NCBI RefSeq assembly: GCF_002914585.1
Contig: NZ_PDDM01000005.1
Span: 1-64,000, forward strand
DNA length: 64,000 nucleotides
Source of the DNA: Pseudanabaena sp. BC1403
GTDB lineage: Bacteria; Cyanobacteriota; Cyanobacteriia; Pseudanabaenales; Pseudanabaenaceae
Direction: 5' to 3'
Both the position numbers and the translations under genes were made by a program. Below, in pieces: positions 42,475-51,786 of this stretch (position 1 is the stretch's first letter; every line of letters starts with the position of its first letter). The notes under the pieces were generated by a model. It ran no database searches. It was not told where the DNA came from and was given only the letters and a program-made list of their open reading frames with translations.

Positions 42475-44757
42475 TTACGCGATCTCTTTGATCTGACGAA
42501 TATAGTCATTTTCACTAATCTTTCCTGCTTTAAATTTCTCTTGCAAAGCCGCGATCGCAGGTGCGAGTTCTTTATGCTTGTCGGTGATTGCATTTTGCAG
42601 ATCTTGAAAAGTGCGTTTTCCTTCAGATTTGGCGTTAGAAAATAGTTCTGCTAGTGTCACATCATCGATTTCGCAGCCTTCGGCAAAATATTGATTGGCG
42701 AGGTTACCAATTGCCCAAGTCATACTAAAGGCTGCGGAACCACTGATAATGCTCCCAGCTACAGGGATCAGCAGCACGATATTTGAGAGTGCGATTCGTG
42801 CCGCTGTAGCACCAACGCTACCAAACACAACTTTATTAAAATCTGGAGAAGCATGGTTTGCTGGATATCCCCAAATCTTGCCAATTTTTTGGACAAGCTC
42901 TACTTGATCTTTATAAATCATTAGATGACTGACGGTGGCAAATCCAGGGGTGGGCATTGCGCCACCCACAGCGTGCATAATTGCAAATAGGCGCACATTG
43001 GTATTAACCGCTAGTTCGCGCTTCGCAGGATCAGCGATCGCTTCCATTTGCTCTGAAATCGACATGTTTTGAGCAGCTTCGACGATCGCAGTCAGTTTCT
43101 CAACCGTACCGTCCGCCAATGCAAATTTGTCTTGAAGCGTCCGCAAGAGTTCAGTTTCTGGTCTGCTGACATCATTATCGGCTTTTGCCATGATATAGGC
43201 TGATTGATATAACTGCTCTTTGATCAAAGGACTATTGATTTTATTAAGCAGGTCATTGATAGAAATACGTTCCTCTAAAAGGCGTTCGAGCGTAATCTCT
43301 TCTTCAAGATCTAGAGCAGCAATTGCCTCTTCGAGAATTGCTTTTTCTAGCTCATCGATATGATTGTCGGCGATCGCCACCTGTATCAAAATCATCAGAC
43401 TAGCTAAGATCTCATCGCGATTTATCGACGACTCCTCTAACGATGTCGAATCAAAGACACTTTCCGCTTGGCGATCGGCGACTGTATATAGGCGGGTAAA
43501 TTCTCCTGATGTCCAGTCGCCTTGACTTGGCAAGCGTTCTAAGCGACTATCTTGCGTTAAATCTTGCGTTAAAACCGACTGTAAATAGATATAACGACAG
43601 TCAATCTGGGTGAGATTGGTAGTGGCATCAATTGTCCATCGATCTAGACAGATTCCTGTAAATAGAGCATTGCTAAAATCTGCACCGACAGCATTGCTCA
43701 AGGTGAGATTTGCCATTTCTAAATTTGCACTTTTTAAAGTAGAGCCACGTAAGTCTACTTCCCTTAAGTTTGCTCCATTGAGGTCGGCTCCAATTAGATT
43801 TGCACCTTGAAAGTCCATCCCTACATAGGATTGCTTTCTACCATTACCAGTGACTAATAGATGCAATAAGGCTGGCTGACTTAAAATTGAGCCACGATCT
43901 ACTCTAGCTAACAATAACTGCTCGGTTTCATAAAAGCGAGATCGCATCAAAATTGCTTTTCTAAAGTCAGCATTATTTAATTGGGCTTGAGAAAAATTGG
44001 TATTCGTAAGATCTGCTTCACGAAAGCTAGTTCCTAAAAAAGCGGCAATGGCTACTGCAAAATTATGAATGGCAGTATGTTCTACATCACCCGCTACAGC
44101 CCTCACCGCCACATAGATACCTAAACCCACTGCGCCCAAAGAACTCCATGCAGGGGCATTGGCGAACTGACATCCGATGAATGCCGCCACGATTGCGATC
44201 GCACCGACAAATGCCCCCATCGCCTTCCCCTTAATCATCTCCGCACTTGCCACGATCGCCGCCACCCCTCTAGCGATTATGAATGCTAAAAGTATGGCAA
44301 GGGCGCTTGTCGCTAGTGCTTCACTTAACAAACGATGAGAAGCAATGATTGAAGTGGCAATGACTGTTGCTGCTACCATGCCATTAAACAAGAAACCATC
44401 TAGGATATTGAAGCCTTGCCGCAAGGTAACTTGAGCCCCAAAAGCCAGCACAATCAGTAAAAGCGTGCCAGGAATTGTCTCTATCCCCGTTCTTGCCGTT
44501 GTCTCTCTAGCGATCGCCGTACTCAGAAAAAATGACAAAATGCCTGTCACACTTGCTAGAGCAACCAATCCTGTTAGGGCGATCGCTTTCCGACCATCAG
44601 TCAACCCTGCTTTGGCGTTAGTAAAATTTGCATCCGTGAGATTTGCTCCAGTAAAGTCGGTGCTACGAATGTCCGCACGACTAAAGTTAGCTCCTGTCAA
44701 GTCCTGTCCTTTAAAAGAGCGTCCGCGCAAATATTCGCCTGCAAAGTTTTGTGGCAT
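42475..44757 (-). CDS. Multidomain membrane protein: pentapeptide - membrane - pentapeptide - TerB-like - SHOCT-like
   Basis: About 760 residues from ATG 44757; a longer start at 44820 would add a 21-residue hydrophobic lead. Residues 1-45 are pentapeptide repeats (MPQNFAGEYLRGRSFKGQDL, then TGANFSRADI). Residues about 60-240 hold five or six membrane helices, followed by a second pentapeptide block (about 250-395). Residues about 450-550 resemble TerB (ASLMILIQVAIADNHIDELE, then later AYIMAKADNDVSRPETELL). A hydrophobic helical region sits at about 645-685 and a short SHOCT-like end (LQEKFKAGKISENDYIRQIK) closes the protein. TerB domains are linked to metal and stress responses. Overall function is unknown. 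Confidence 0.85.
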   Translation of the reverse strand: MPQNFAGEYLRGRSFKGQDLTGANFSRADIRSTDFTGANLTDANFTNAKAGLTDGRKAIALTGLVALASVTGILSFFLSTAIARETTARTGIETIPGTLLLIVLAFGAQVTLRQGFNILDGFLFNGMVAATVIATSIIASHRLLSEALATSALAILLAFIIARGVAAIVASAEMIKGKAMGAFVGAIAIVAAFIGCQFANAPAWSSLGAVGLGIYVAVRAVAGDVEHTAIHNFAVAIAAFLGTSFREADLTNTNFSQAQLNNADFRKAILMRSRFYETEQLLLARVDRGSILSQPALLHLLVTGNGRKQSYVGMDFQGANLIGADLNGANLREVDLRGSTLKSANLEMANLTLSNAVGADFSNALFTGICLDRWTIDATTNLTQIDCRYIYLQSVLTQDLTQDSRLERLPSQGDWTSGEFTRLYTVADRQAESVFDSTSLEESSINRDEILASLMILIQVAIADNHIDELEKAILEEAIAALDLEEEITLERLLEERISINDLLNKINSPLIKEQLYQSAYIMAKADNDVSRPETELLRTLQDKFALADGTVEKLTAIVEAAQNMSISEQMEAIADPAKRELAVNTNVRLFAIMHAVGGAMPTPGFATVSHLMIYKDQVELVQKIGKIWGYPANHASPDFNKVVFGSVGATAARIALSNIVLLIPVAGSIISGSAAFSMTWAIGNLANQYFAEGCEIDDVTLAELFSNAKSEGKRTFQDLQNAITDKHKELAPAIAALQEKFKAGKISENDYIRQIKEIA

Positions 44758-45063
44758 GTTAGTCCCAGTCAAAATCAGCAATAGATAATACTTTATTACC
44801 ACATGGTTGTTGCCATTCAAATTTTACCGTAGAGACAACTTTCTCAAAAGTAGAGGGTTGTGGTTTATGAGATTAGCAATCGATACTCATTCCATTTTGT
44901 TAATGTGATTTATGAAATAGGCGATCGCTACTAAATCACAAATGGAATGGTATTGGAGATTATGGAAATCAAATTTTTGAAAGAATTATTAAGATTTATG
45001 GAGGCTAGCTTAAAGGCTCTTGTATCATAGCCAAGCTATTAAATTACTCACTGATGGCGACAA
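44758..45063. other. 306-base intergenic gap
   Basis: It holds the promoter of the TerB-pentapeptide gene. An imperfect inverted repeat is visible at about 44893-44955 (CATTCCATTTT...GTGATTTA paired with TAAATCACAAATGGAATG). No gene is seen. Confidence 0.55.
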
Positions 45064-45795
45064 ATGCAGACAAGAATCCCTGTAAAAATTCCGATCGCCA
45101 ATATCATCAACGGGGCAACGCGGGGCTTAGCAGTTACCGCCATTAGTGGCTATCAAAGATTTATTTCTCCCCATAAAGGCTTTTCTTGCGCTCATCGCGT
45201 ATTGTATGGCTGTGAGTCTTGTTCACAGTACTTTAAGCAGGTGATTGCAAAAGAGGGGATCTTGACGGCGATCGCAAATGCGAAGGGGCGATTTCAGGAA
45301 TGCCGAGAAGCTAATGAGATTTTAAAAAAACGCAGAGAAAGAACTAAGGCTCGTCGCCAGTATTACGCTAGTCGTTTACCTAACTCAATCATAGCCATTG
45401 AATCAGGCGATCCAGAAAATCCTGATGTGCCTGAAGATTCTGAAGATACAGGTAAATCGAGTAGACAGAAACTTGGGGGCGCACAATGGGGACGTAAGCA
45501 ACAAAGACAAGTCAACAATAACAACAATAATGGTGGAGGAAACAATAACTGTGATTATGTTGATTGTTCTGACTGTAGTTATGCACTTGATGTACTGCCT
45601 AATGATTGTGGAAGCGATCGCGATTGTAAAAATCCATTTGAGGCAGTTGATTGTCCCGATTTAAGTTGTCCTAATCTAAGCTGTCCTGATTTAAGCTGTG
45701 GCAATGCTGACTGTTTATCAGGAATGGATTGCAGTGGGCTAGACTGTGGAGGGCTAGATTGTGGAGGTGTTGGTGACTGTGGTAGTTGTGGCTAA
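45064..45795 (+). CDS. YidD-family protein with a cysteine-rich tail
   Basis: A 243-residue protein. Residues about 25-85 are YidD-like: AISGYQRFISPHKGFSCAHR, then VLYGCESCSQYFKQVIAKEG. YidD helps the YidC insertase place proteins in the membrane. The usual C-R-x-x-P-T-C-S-x-Y core is modified here to SCAHRVLYGCESCSQYF. A charged helix (about 85-130) and an acidic/Asn-rich linker follow. The last 80 residues hold 15 cysteines in short D-C repeats (CPDLSCPNLSCPDLSCGNAD). Such a tail could bind metal ions or form disulfides. The YidD part is convincing; the tail is unexplained. Confidence 0.85.
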   Translation: MQTRIPVKIPIANIINGATRGLAVTAISGYQRFISPHKGFSCAHRVLYGCESCSQYFKQVIAKEGILTAIANAKGRFQECREANEILKKRRERTKARRQYYASRLPNSIIAIESGDPENPDVPEDSEDTGKSSRQKLGGAQWGRKQQRQVNNNNNNGGGNNNCDYVDCSDCSYALDVLPNDCGSDRDCKNPFEAVDCPDLSCPNLSCPDLSCGNADCLSGMDCSGLDCGGLDCGGVGDCGSCG

Positions 45796-45830
45796 GCTGA
45801 TATTTAAAAAAACTTTTCAAAAAAAATTCT

Positions 45831-47582
45831 ATGATCGAGCATGATGTGTTAATTATTGGTGGTGGACTAGCTGGCTCTAGAGCCGCACTTGCGATCGCCC
45901 AAAACTATCCTAATCTTAGTGTAGGACTCATTTCTAAAGTACATCCAATCCGATCGCATTCCGTCGCCGCACAGGGAGGAATCGCGGCTTCACTTAGGAA
46001 TGTTGATAATGATGACTGGCTCACCCATGCCTTTGATACAATCAAAGGTTCCGATTATCTTGCCGATCAGAATGCCGTTCAAATTTTGACAGAATCTGCT
46101 CCCGAAGTAATTATTGATTTAGAACATTTAGGAGTTCTTTTCTCACGGGCTGAAAATGGTAAGATTTCGCAACGAGCATTTGGAGGACATACAAATAGCC
46201 GTGCTTGCTATGCGGCGGACAAAACTGGTCATGCAATTTTGCACGAATTGGTGATGAATCTGCGGCGATTAGGCGGCAAGATTTATGAAGAATGGTATGT
46301 GATGCAGTTGATCTATGAAGATGGCACAAATGGAACAGAAGTAAAGGGCTTTGTTGCTTATTGTTTGGAAACTTCGCAGATAGAAGTATTTCGAGCGAGA
46401 GTCGTATTGATGGCTACAGGCGGATATGGCAGAGTTTTTAATACTACTTCCAACGATTTTGCCTCAACAGGGGATGGCTTATGTCTGACCGCAAATATTG
46501 GATTGCCGCTACAAGATATGGAATTTGTGCAATTCCATCCCACAGGTTTATATCCTGCTGGAGTATTGATCTCCGAAGCAGTGCGCGGTGAAGGAGCTTA
46601 TTTGATTAATGATTTAGGCGATCGCTTTATGGCAAATTATCCGATTAGCAAAAATCGGATGGAACTATCACCCCGTGATATCACCTCTCGCAATATTGCC
46701 TGCGAAATCATGGCGGGACGCGGCATTAATGGCAAAAACTATGTGCATTTAGATGTGCGCCATTTAGGTCGAGAGAAAATCTTAAGTCGGATTCCCTTTG
46801 CTCGCGAAGAGGGCTTGCGCCTAGCTGGGGTGGACTGTATCGATCATCCCCTGCCCGTGCGTCCGACTGCACATTACTCCATGGGCGGTATTCCCACAAA
46901 TATCGATTGTCAGGTAATTGGTGTTGATAGCCATGCGATTGCAGGCTTTTTTGCAGCAGGTGAATGTGCTTGCTTGTCGGTACATGGCGCAAATCGTTTG
47001 GGTGCAAATTCATTATTAGAATGTGTGGTCTTTGGTAAACGCGCTGGCGAAAAAATGGGAGCATATGCCAGCGATCGCACCATGCCCAAGCTCGATCCCC
47101 GTCCATATCTTGCTGACGCTGAAGCTAAGCTAAAAGGCGTATTGTCAAAACAAGGTAATTCGCGCATTGCCGATATTCGCCAACAACTGCAAGATACGAT
47201 GACTGAGCATTGCGGAATTTTTCGTGATGCTCAGCGGTTGCAAGACGGCTTAGCGAAGCTACAAACTATTCGCGATCGCTATGACCATGATTTATTAGTA
47301 GATGATCGCAGTTCTGTATTTAATATGGAGATGATGCAGGCGATCGAATTAAAAAGTTTGCTTACAGTCGGCGAAATCATTATGTCCAGTGCCTTGTCAC
47401 GCCAAGAAAGTCGCGGCGCACATTCCCGTGAAGATTATCCTCAAAGGGATGATGCGAATTATCTCAAACATACTCTCGGCTATCTGGAAAGTGGTAAGGT
47501 AAAGACTAGCGATCGTTCAGTTGATATGAGCTTGCAATTGATTGATCGCGATCGTTTTACCCCCCAAGAACGAAAATATTAA
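45831..47582 (+). CDS. sdhA: Succinate dehydrogenase/fumarate reductase flavoprotein subunit
   Basis: At 583 residues this is the FAD subunit that oxidises succinate to fumarate at the thylakoid/cytoplasmic membrane. The dinucleotide-binding motif [14 protein letters not shown] is at 6-19, and the FAD-linking His43 is in [11 protein letters not shown]. Substrate-site parts include [31 protein letters not shown] and [19 protein letters not shown]. The C-terminal [16 protein letters not shown] is typical. The sdhB or anchor partners are not adjacent, as is usual in cyanobacteria. Confidence 0.96.
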   Translation: MIEHDVLIIGGGLAGSRAALAIAQNYPNLSVGLISKVHPIRSHSVAAQGGIAASLRNVDNDDWLTHAFDTIKGSDYLADQNAVQILTESAPEVIIDLEHLGVLFSRAENGKISQRAFGGHTNSRACYAADKTGHAILHELVMNLRRLGGKIYEEWYVMQLIYEDGTNGTEVKGFVAYCLETSQIEVFRARVVLMATGGYGRVFNTTSNDFASTGDGLCLTANIGLPLQDMEFVQFHPTGLYPAGVLISEAVRGEGAYLINDLGDRFMANYPISKNRMELSPRDITSRNIACEIMAGRGINGKNYVHLDVRHLGREKILSRIPFAREEGLRLAGVDCIDHPLPVRPTAHYSMGGIPTNIDCQVIGVDSHAIAGFFAAGECACLSVHGANRLGANSLLECVVFGKRAGEKMGAYASDRTMPKLDPRPYLADAEAKLKGVLSKQGNSRIADIRQQLQDTMTEHCGIFRDAQRLQDGLAKLQTIRDRYDHDLLVDDRSSVFNMEMMQAIELKSLLTVGEIIMSSALSRQESRGAHSREDYPQRDDANYLKHTLGYLESGKVKTSDRSVDMSLQLIDRDRFTPQERKY

Positions 47583-47615
47583 AATTTATAAAGCTAAACT
47601 TCAAATATAAAACCC

Positions 47616-47652
47616 AGAATTGATGGGGCGGCGAAGCTGCCCCATCAATTCT
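47616..47652 (+). terminator. sdhA: 14-bp hairpin after sdhA
   Basis: Arms AGAATTGATGGGGC at 47616-47629 and 47639-47652, core GGCGAAGCTGCCCC. It lies 34 bases after the sdhA stop, and TAAAACCC precedes the left arm as in others of this class. Confidence 0.8.
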
Positions 47653-47694
47653 CTAAAATCTGAAACTGTACTAGCAGTATGAGTAAAAGTAACT

Positions 47695-48555
47695 GTGGCG
47701 AAAGAAGAATTTATAAAACTGCTTAATCAAGGCGTAAATATCTGGAACAAATGGAGAGAATCCCATCCCGATATTCGTGGCGTTGATCTTAGTGAAATTC
47801 AGCTAGAGGATCTAGATCTGACGGGGATAGACCTGAGTATGGTTAATTTGCGTGGGGCAAAGTTGCATAACGTGAAGATGTCTTCTGCTAACTTGCGCGG
47901 TGCAGATTTAAGTATGGCAAATCTAAGAGGTATAGTGCTTAAGGGGGCAAACCTTAGTGCATCTCACCTTAGTATGGTTTGTCTTAGTGAAGCTGATCTT
48001 AGCCAAGCAAATCTAAGTGGCGCAGATCTACGGGGATCAAATCTGCGTTTAGCTAAACTCGATCTCGCTGATCTATCAACAACTAAGCTCAATATGTCTA
48101 GCTTGAATGGATCGAGCATGATCGGCGCAATTCTCATTGGGGCAAATTTAAGCCGAGCCGAATTAAGGGAAGCTAATCTTGCGGGAACTGATTTTAGTCG
48201 GGCTAATTTGAGTGAAGCTGATCTATCTCACAGTAATCTCAATGTCTCTACTCTGGTGGGTACAGATTTGATTGGCGCGACTTTGGTAGATATTGATCTT
48301 AGCGAGTCAAATTTGACGCGGGCAAATTTAATCGGTGCAAATCTTTATCGTGCTAACCTTTGTGGCTGCGATCTGATTGGAGCAGATCTTCGCGGGGCAA
48401 ATTGTAGTGAAGCCTATTTTATTGGCGCTGATTTAAGTCGTGCAGATCTTAATCGAGCCGAGTTTACCAGTGCAAACCTCAGCAAAGCCAATTTTAGTGG
48501 TGCAAATACCGAAACAACTGATTTCCAAGATGCAATTTTGCCCGATGTTTGGTAA
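47695..48555 (+). CDS. Pentapeptide-repeat protein
   Basis: A 286-residue protein starting at GTG 47695; the nearby ATG at 47679 is out of frame. The N-terminal NQGVNIWNKWRESHPDIR motif matches that of the protein at 31767 (NGVNGWNQWRNEYQD) and suggests a shared small domain. From residue 38 on it is almost pure A(D/N)LXX repeats, about 45 in all. It contains no transmembrane helix. The role is unknown. A perfect 25-bp hairpin begins two bases after the stop. Confidence 0.9.
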   Translation: MAKEEFIKLLNQGVNIWNKWRESHPDIRGVDLSEIQLEDLDLTGIDLSMVNLRGAKLHNVKMSSANLRGADLSMANLRGIVLKGANLSASHLSMVCLSEADLSQANLSGADLRGSNLRLAKLDLADLSTTKLNMSSLNGSSMIGAILIGANLSRAELREANLAGTDFSRANLSEADLSHSNLNVSTLVGTDLIGATLVDIDLSESNLTRANLIGANLYRANLCGCDLIGADLRGANCSEAYFIGADLSRADLNRAEFTSANLSKANFSGANTETTDFQDAILPDVW

Positions 48556-48556
48556 C

Positions 48557-48661
48557 GGGTAATACCAAAACATAAAATGGCGTAGCCATTTTATGTTTTG
48601 GTATTACCCTTACTGGGTTTGGTTTGTAATTCACGAAAGTGTGGCAACACTTTTGTGAATT
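48557..48661 (+). repeat. A-L-B triple-hairpin module next to a stop codon
   Basis: Stem A is the longest in the family: perfect 25-bp arms at 48557-48581 and 48585-48609 (CATAAAATGGC core), loop GTA. L has TTACCCTTACTGGGTTT. Stem B is at 48628-48642/48647-48661, loop GGCA, one G-T wobble. The TAA stop is at 48553-48555. A short palindrome (GTAGTGGCAATT) follows at 48670-48697. Confidence 0.85.
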
Positions 48662-48700
48662 GGTATAGGGTAGTGGCAATTTATGAATTGTCACTACGTT

Positions 48701-49936
48701 CTAGAGATATGCGGCGGGATCGACAGGCTCTCCATTTGCTCGCAACTCAAAGTGTAAATGTGGACCAGTCGAAAAGCCTGTAGAACCAACTGCTGCGATT
48801 GGTTGACCTTTAGCGACAACATCGCCATCCTTAACATATAGATCACTACAATGGGCATAAAGCGTGGTCATCCCATTTCCATGATCAACAATCACAGCAT
48901 TACCATAGCCCCCATACCAATCCGCATAAATTACTCGCCCCTCTGCACTCGCATAAATTAAACTGCCGTAATCAGCGCCAAAATCGATACCTGAGTGGAA
49001 GCGCTCGGTTCCCAAAATTGGATGTGTACGCCAACCAAAGTTGCTAGTCACTGGCCCAATCGTCGGGTACATCAGTTGTCCAGTCCCTGGAGGCAGAATT
49101 AGTCCATCATAGGGCTGTACTTTTGCCAAAATAATTTGCGATAGACGACGCGAATCTTCCGCAAGGCGATCTTCAGCTTGAGATAATGCTTGGCGATCGC
49201 TCTTTAACCGATCAATCGTATTTTGCTGAGCAACAGCTTCAGCTTCAATATTAGATTTTTGATATTTCAGTTTTTGAGTCAATAGCTCAATCTCATTTTT
49301 TTGAGCAACTATCTGATTACGCTGTTTTTCGACTTGATTAGATCTTTGAGTCAAGTCTTCAAGAAGCTTGCGATCGCGGTCATAAATGCGCTCAATTTGA
49401 CGACGGCGATCGGCAAATTGATTTAGATCTTGGCTGCTGAGGAGCGTTACCCACCAACGTTGTAATTGTTGCCTTTGCAAATATTGCAACCGCGCCGTAG
49501 TTGCGCCACGTCTTTTATTGAGGTCGTACTCTAGATCTTGTAGTTTTGTACTGAGTTTTTGGAGTTGCTCTCTTGCTTGACGAATTTTTTTCTCGTTGTC
49601 TTTAATCTGAGTATCCGTAACCCTAACATTTCGCTTTAAAGCATCAAGCCGAGATTGAGCAGGCTTAGTGAGAGCGTTAATTTGTTCTTGTTGTTTCTGG
49701 ATAATTTGTCGTTGTTGATCGACAAAGTTTTGATAATTTTTTAGCTCATCCACAGACTGAGCTTGCGTTGGAGCAATCTGCGCTAGCGTTAAGATGCAGC
49801 ATATCGCGATCGCCACAATTGCTATTCCTAAACCCCAAAATAGACGCGCAATTATCTGCCCAATTTTTTGTATTTTTGGGGAATTAATCAACCAAGGCTT
49901 GCTAATTATTTTTTGCCAATAATGGCGATCGCGCAT
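48701..49936 (-). CDS. M23-family murein peptidase with coiled coil (EnvC/NlpD-like)
   Basis: A 411-residue protein. A hydrophobic N-terminal segment (LGIAIVAIAICCILTLAQIA, about 36-55) is a signal or anchor sequence. Residues about 60-275 form a long coiled coil rich in Gln/Arg/Lys, as in EnvC. The C-terminal M23 domain has HSGIDFG (H-x-x-x-D zinc ligand site) and HLHFELR, both active-site motifs. It is predicted to be periplasmic and to cut peptidoglycan or activate amidases during division. The Zn-site residues look intact, so it may be an active endopeptidase rather than a degenerate activator. Confidence 0.92.
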   Translation of the reverse strand: MRDRHYWQKIISKPWLINSPKIQKIGQIIARLFWGLGIAIVAIAICCILTLAQIAPTQAQSVDELKNYQNFVDQQRQIIQKQQEQINALTKPAQSRLDALKRNVRVTDTQIKDNEKKIRQAREQLQKLSTKLQDLEYDLNKRRGATTARLQYLQRQQLQRWWVTLLSSQDLNQFADRRRQIERIYDRDRKLLEDLTQRSNQVEKQRNQIVAQKNEIELLTQKLKYQKSNIEAEAVAQQNTIDRLKSDRQALSQAEDRLAEDSRRLSQIILAKVQPYDGLILPPGTGQLMYPTIGPVTSNFGWRTHPILGTERFHSGIDFGADYGSLIYASAEGRVIYADWYGGYGNAVIVDHGNGMTTLYAHCSDLYVKDGDVVAKGQPIAAVGSTGFSTGPHLHFELRANGEPVDPAAYL

Positions 49937-50322
49937 TCAGTTCACCAGATATCCACACACTATAGCGATTTAGAGTTTGTCAACGTCAAACTCTAAACTC
50001 AAAAGCCTTACTGGATTTGATTTTTTGAGTTTCAAACGAGCATACACTCAATTAAAAACTGCTATAGGGCAAGATTTTAACCGCATTTTGTCACTAAGTG
50101 AAACCAAATTTTGATCAAAAGAATTGCTGAAAATTATTGCAATCCGCAAAAAAAAATTAAATCTTTAACTTTTAATAATATTTCTGTATCTTTTAATACC
50201 AAAGATTGTATATATAATAATTTCATGACATACTTTGTTCTTGAACTCTAAAATTAGCACTTAAAAAATTGCTTTATAAAGTTGATTGATAAAGTTCATT
50301 GATAAATTGTAGAAATAAAGCT
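49937..50322. other. 386-base gap with a diverged hairpin module
   Basis: Bases about 49960-50066 resemble an A-L-B module bracketed by TATAGC and GCTATA: A-like stem TAGAGTTTG at 49971-49979/49987-49995, then an L-like AAAAGCCTTACTGGATTT. The rest is AT-rich and probably holds the promoters of the M23 gene (leftward) and of the gene at 50323. Confidence 0.6.
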
Positions 50323-50562
50323 ATGAAAACTTCCACACGTCAACAACCATCCAGAACCACTAAGAATATTCGGCAAAACTCCTCTCCTCATTGCCTTATC
50401 CCCTTGCCCTCTAAGTGGGTAACTTTGTTAGAACCACCGATTTATAGTTGTTACGATGAAGCCTTGTTGATGTGTCAATATCCTGATGGTTATTGGGCAG
50501 CATGGATTCCTGATTTTGGAGAAATCAAATTACATTCAGGTCAGTTTTGTCGGATGTCTTAG
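50323..50562 (+). CDS. Small hypothetical protein
   Basis: About 79 residues from the ATG at 50323; an in-frame start at 50299 would add eight. The N-terminal 30 residues are basic, Ser/Thr-rich and probably disordered. The C-terminal part (KWVTLLEPPIYSCYDEALLM, then YPDGYWAAWIPDFGEIKLH) looks like a compact beta-rich domain with several aromatic residues. I do not recognise it. A perfect hairpin directly behind the stop supports a real gene. Confidence 0.65.
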   Translation: MKTSTRQQPSRTTKNIRQNSSPHCLIPLPSKWVTLLEPPIYSCYDEALLMCQYPDGYWAAWIPDFGEIKLHSGQFCRMS

Positions 50563-50567
50563 AGCCA

Positions 50568-50614
50568 AAATCTGCCATAAAAGCCATGCTTTGTATGGCT
50601 TTTATGGCAGATTT
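50568..50614. terminator. Bidirectional 20-bp hairpin between convergent genes
   Basis: Arms AAATCTGCCATAAAAGCCAT at 50568-50587 and its complement at 50595-50614, 7-base loop. It starts six bases after one stop and ends 17 bases before the stop of ppk2. Confidence 0.85.
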
Positions 50615-50630
50615 AATGTCTCGTTTGCTC

Positions 50631-51635
50631 TTAATTTTCTTTGGAACTATCTGTGTTTTTAGAAAGAGGAATATTAGGAACAAAATTCTGAAGTCGCATC
50701 GGTGGCCTTACATAATCCATCTCACTTTGGCGAGGAGGAAGCTCAATCTTTATAGGAGTTAAGTCCTCATAAGGAACTTGACTCAATAGATGGGAAATGC
50801 AGTTGATGTGCGCCCGCCGTTTATCATCAGAACTAACCACATTCCAAGGAGATTGCTTGATATCAGTGGCATTGAACATATCATCCTTCGCCTTAGAATA
50901 TTCTACCCACTTGGCTCTTGCTTCCAAATCCATTGGACTGATTTTCCAACGCTTAAGCGGATTCTCAATCCGTTCTTGAAATCTCTTTTCTTGTTCTTCG
51001 TCACTGACAGAGAACCAATACTTGATGAGAATAATTCCTGCCCGTTGTAGCATACATTCAAACTCAGGACAAGAACGTAAGAATTCAACATACTCTTCGT
51101 GGGTGCAGAAATTCATGACGCGCTCTACTCCAGCACGGTTGTACCAACTACGGTCAAATAGCACAATCTCACCAGCAGAAGGAAGATGGGCGGCATACCG
51201 TTGAAAGTACCACTGGGTTTTTTCGCGATCAGAAGGTGTTCCCAAGGCTATGACTTTACAAACACGAGGATTCAAGCATGATGTAATTCGCTTAATCGTG
51301 CCACCTTTGCCTGCTGCATCCCGTCCTTCAAATAGAACGACCACCTTTAGCTTTTTATGTTTTACCCACTCCTGTAGTTTTACCAGCTCAATATGTAGTC
51401 GGTTAAGCTCTTTCTCATAAACTGCCTTCGATAGCTTCTCTAGTGACCCACCAGACTTAGCCTTCTCTTTGTCAACTTTTTTGCCTTCGGGCGATTCCAT
51501 TTCAATTTGCTTTGATGATTTGATTGAGAAATCATCAGATTTAGACTTCTTCTTACTCGTCTTTTTAGCTTGCATCGGTTTCATCACCAGATGATCTTGA
51601 GAGCCTTTGCTGTTGCTATTATCTTTTTTTGCCAT
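50631..51635 (-). CDS. ppk2: Polyphosphate kinase 2 family protein
   Basis: About 334 residues from the ATG at 51635; a longer start at 51707 exists but adds non-family sequence. The first 80 residues are Lys/Ser-rich and probably disordered. The P-loop FEGRDAAGKGGTIKR starts at about residue 95, Walker B-like LFDRSWYNRAGVERVM follows, and the lid is IENPLKRWKISPMDLEARAK. PPK2 enzymes move phosphate between polyphosphate and nucleotides, usually making GTP/ATP from polyphosphate and NDP; class assignment from sequence is uncertain. It lies 151 bases past ugd, behind the hairpin at 51735. Confidence 0.93.
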   Translation of the reverse strand: MAKKDNSNSKGSQDHLVMKPMQAKKTSKKKSKSDDFSIKSSKQIEMESPEGKKVDKEKAKSGGSLEKLSKAVYEKELNRLHIELVKLQEWVKHKKLKVVVLFEGRDAAGKGGTIKRITSCLNPRVCKVIALGTPSDREKTQWYFQRYAAHLPSAGEIVLFDRSWYNRAGVERVMNFCTHEEYVEFLRSCPEFECMLQRAGIILIKYWFSVSDEEQEKRFQERIENPLKRWKISPMDLEARAKWVEYSKAKDDMFNATDIKQSPWNVVSSDDKRRAHINCISHLLSQVPYEDLTPIKIELPPRQSEMDYVRPPMRLQNFVPNIPLSKNTDSSKEN

Positions 51636-51734
51636 GCGTATCCACCATTTTTGTATGGTTCTTACTACAGTATATATATTCCTATCAACATAACTGCTAA
51701 GCATCAAAATATACAGGAATTAAGCTTTTATACC

Positions 51735-51768
51735 AATTCACAAAAGTGTGACAACACTTCTGTGAATT
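51735..51768 (-). repeat. Stem B (with linker) of the A-L-B module behind ugd
   Basis: 15-bp arms at 51735-51749 and 51754-51768 (AATTCACAAAAGTGT), loop GACA, one G-T wobble. On the minus strand a linker like TTACAGGATTTGGTTTT precedes it, starting about one base after the ugd stop at 51787. Stem A is missing, as if the coding end replaced it. Confidence 0.75.
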
Positions 51769-51786
51769 AAAACCAAATCCTGTAAG

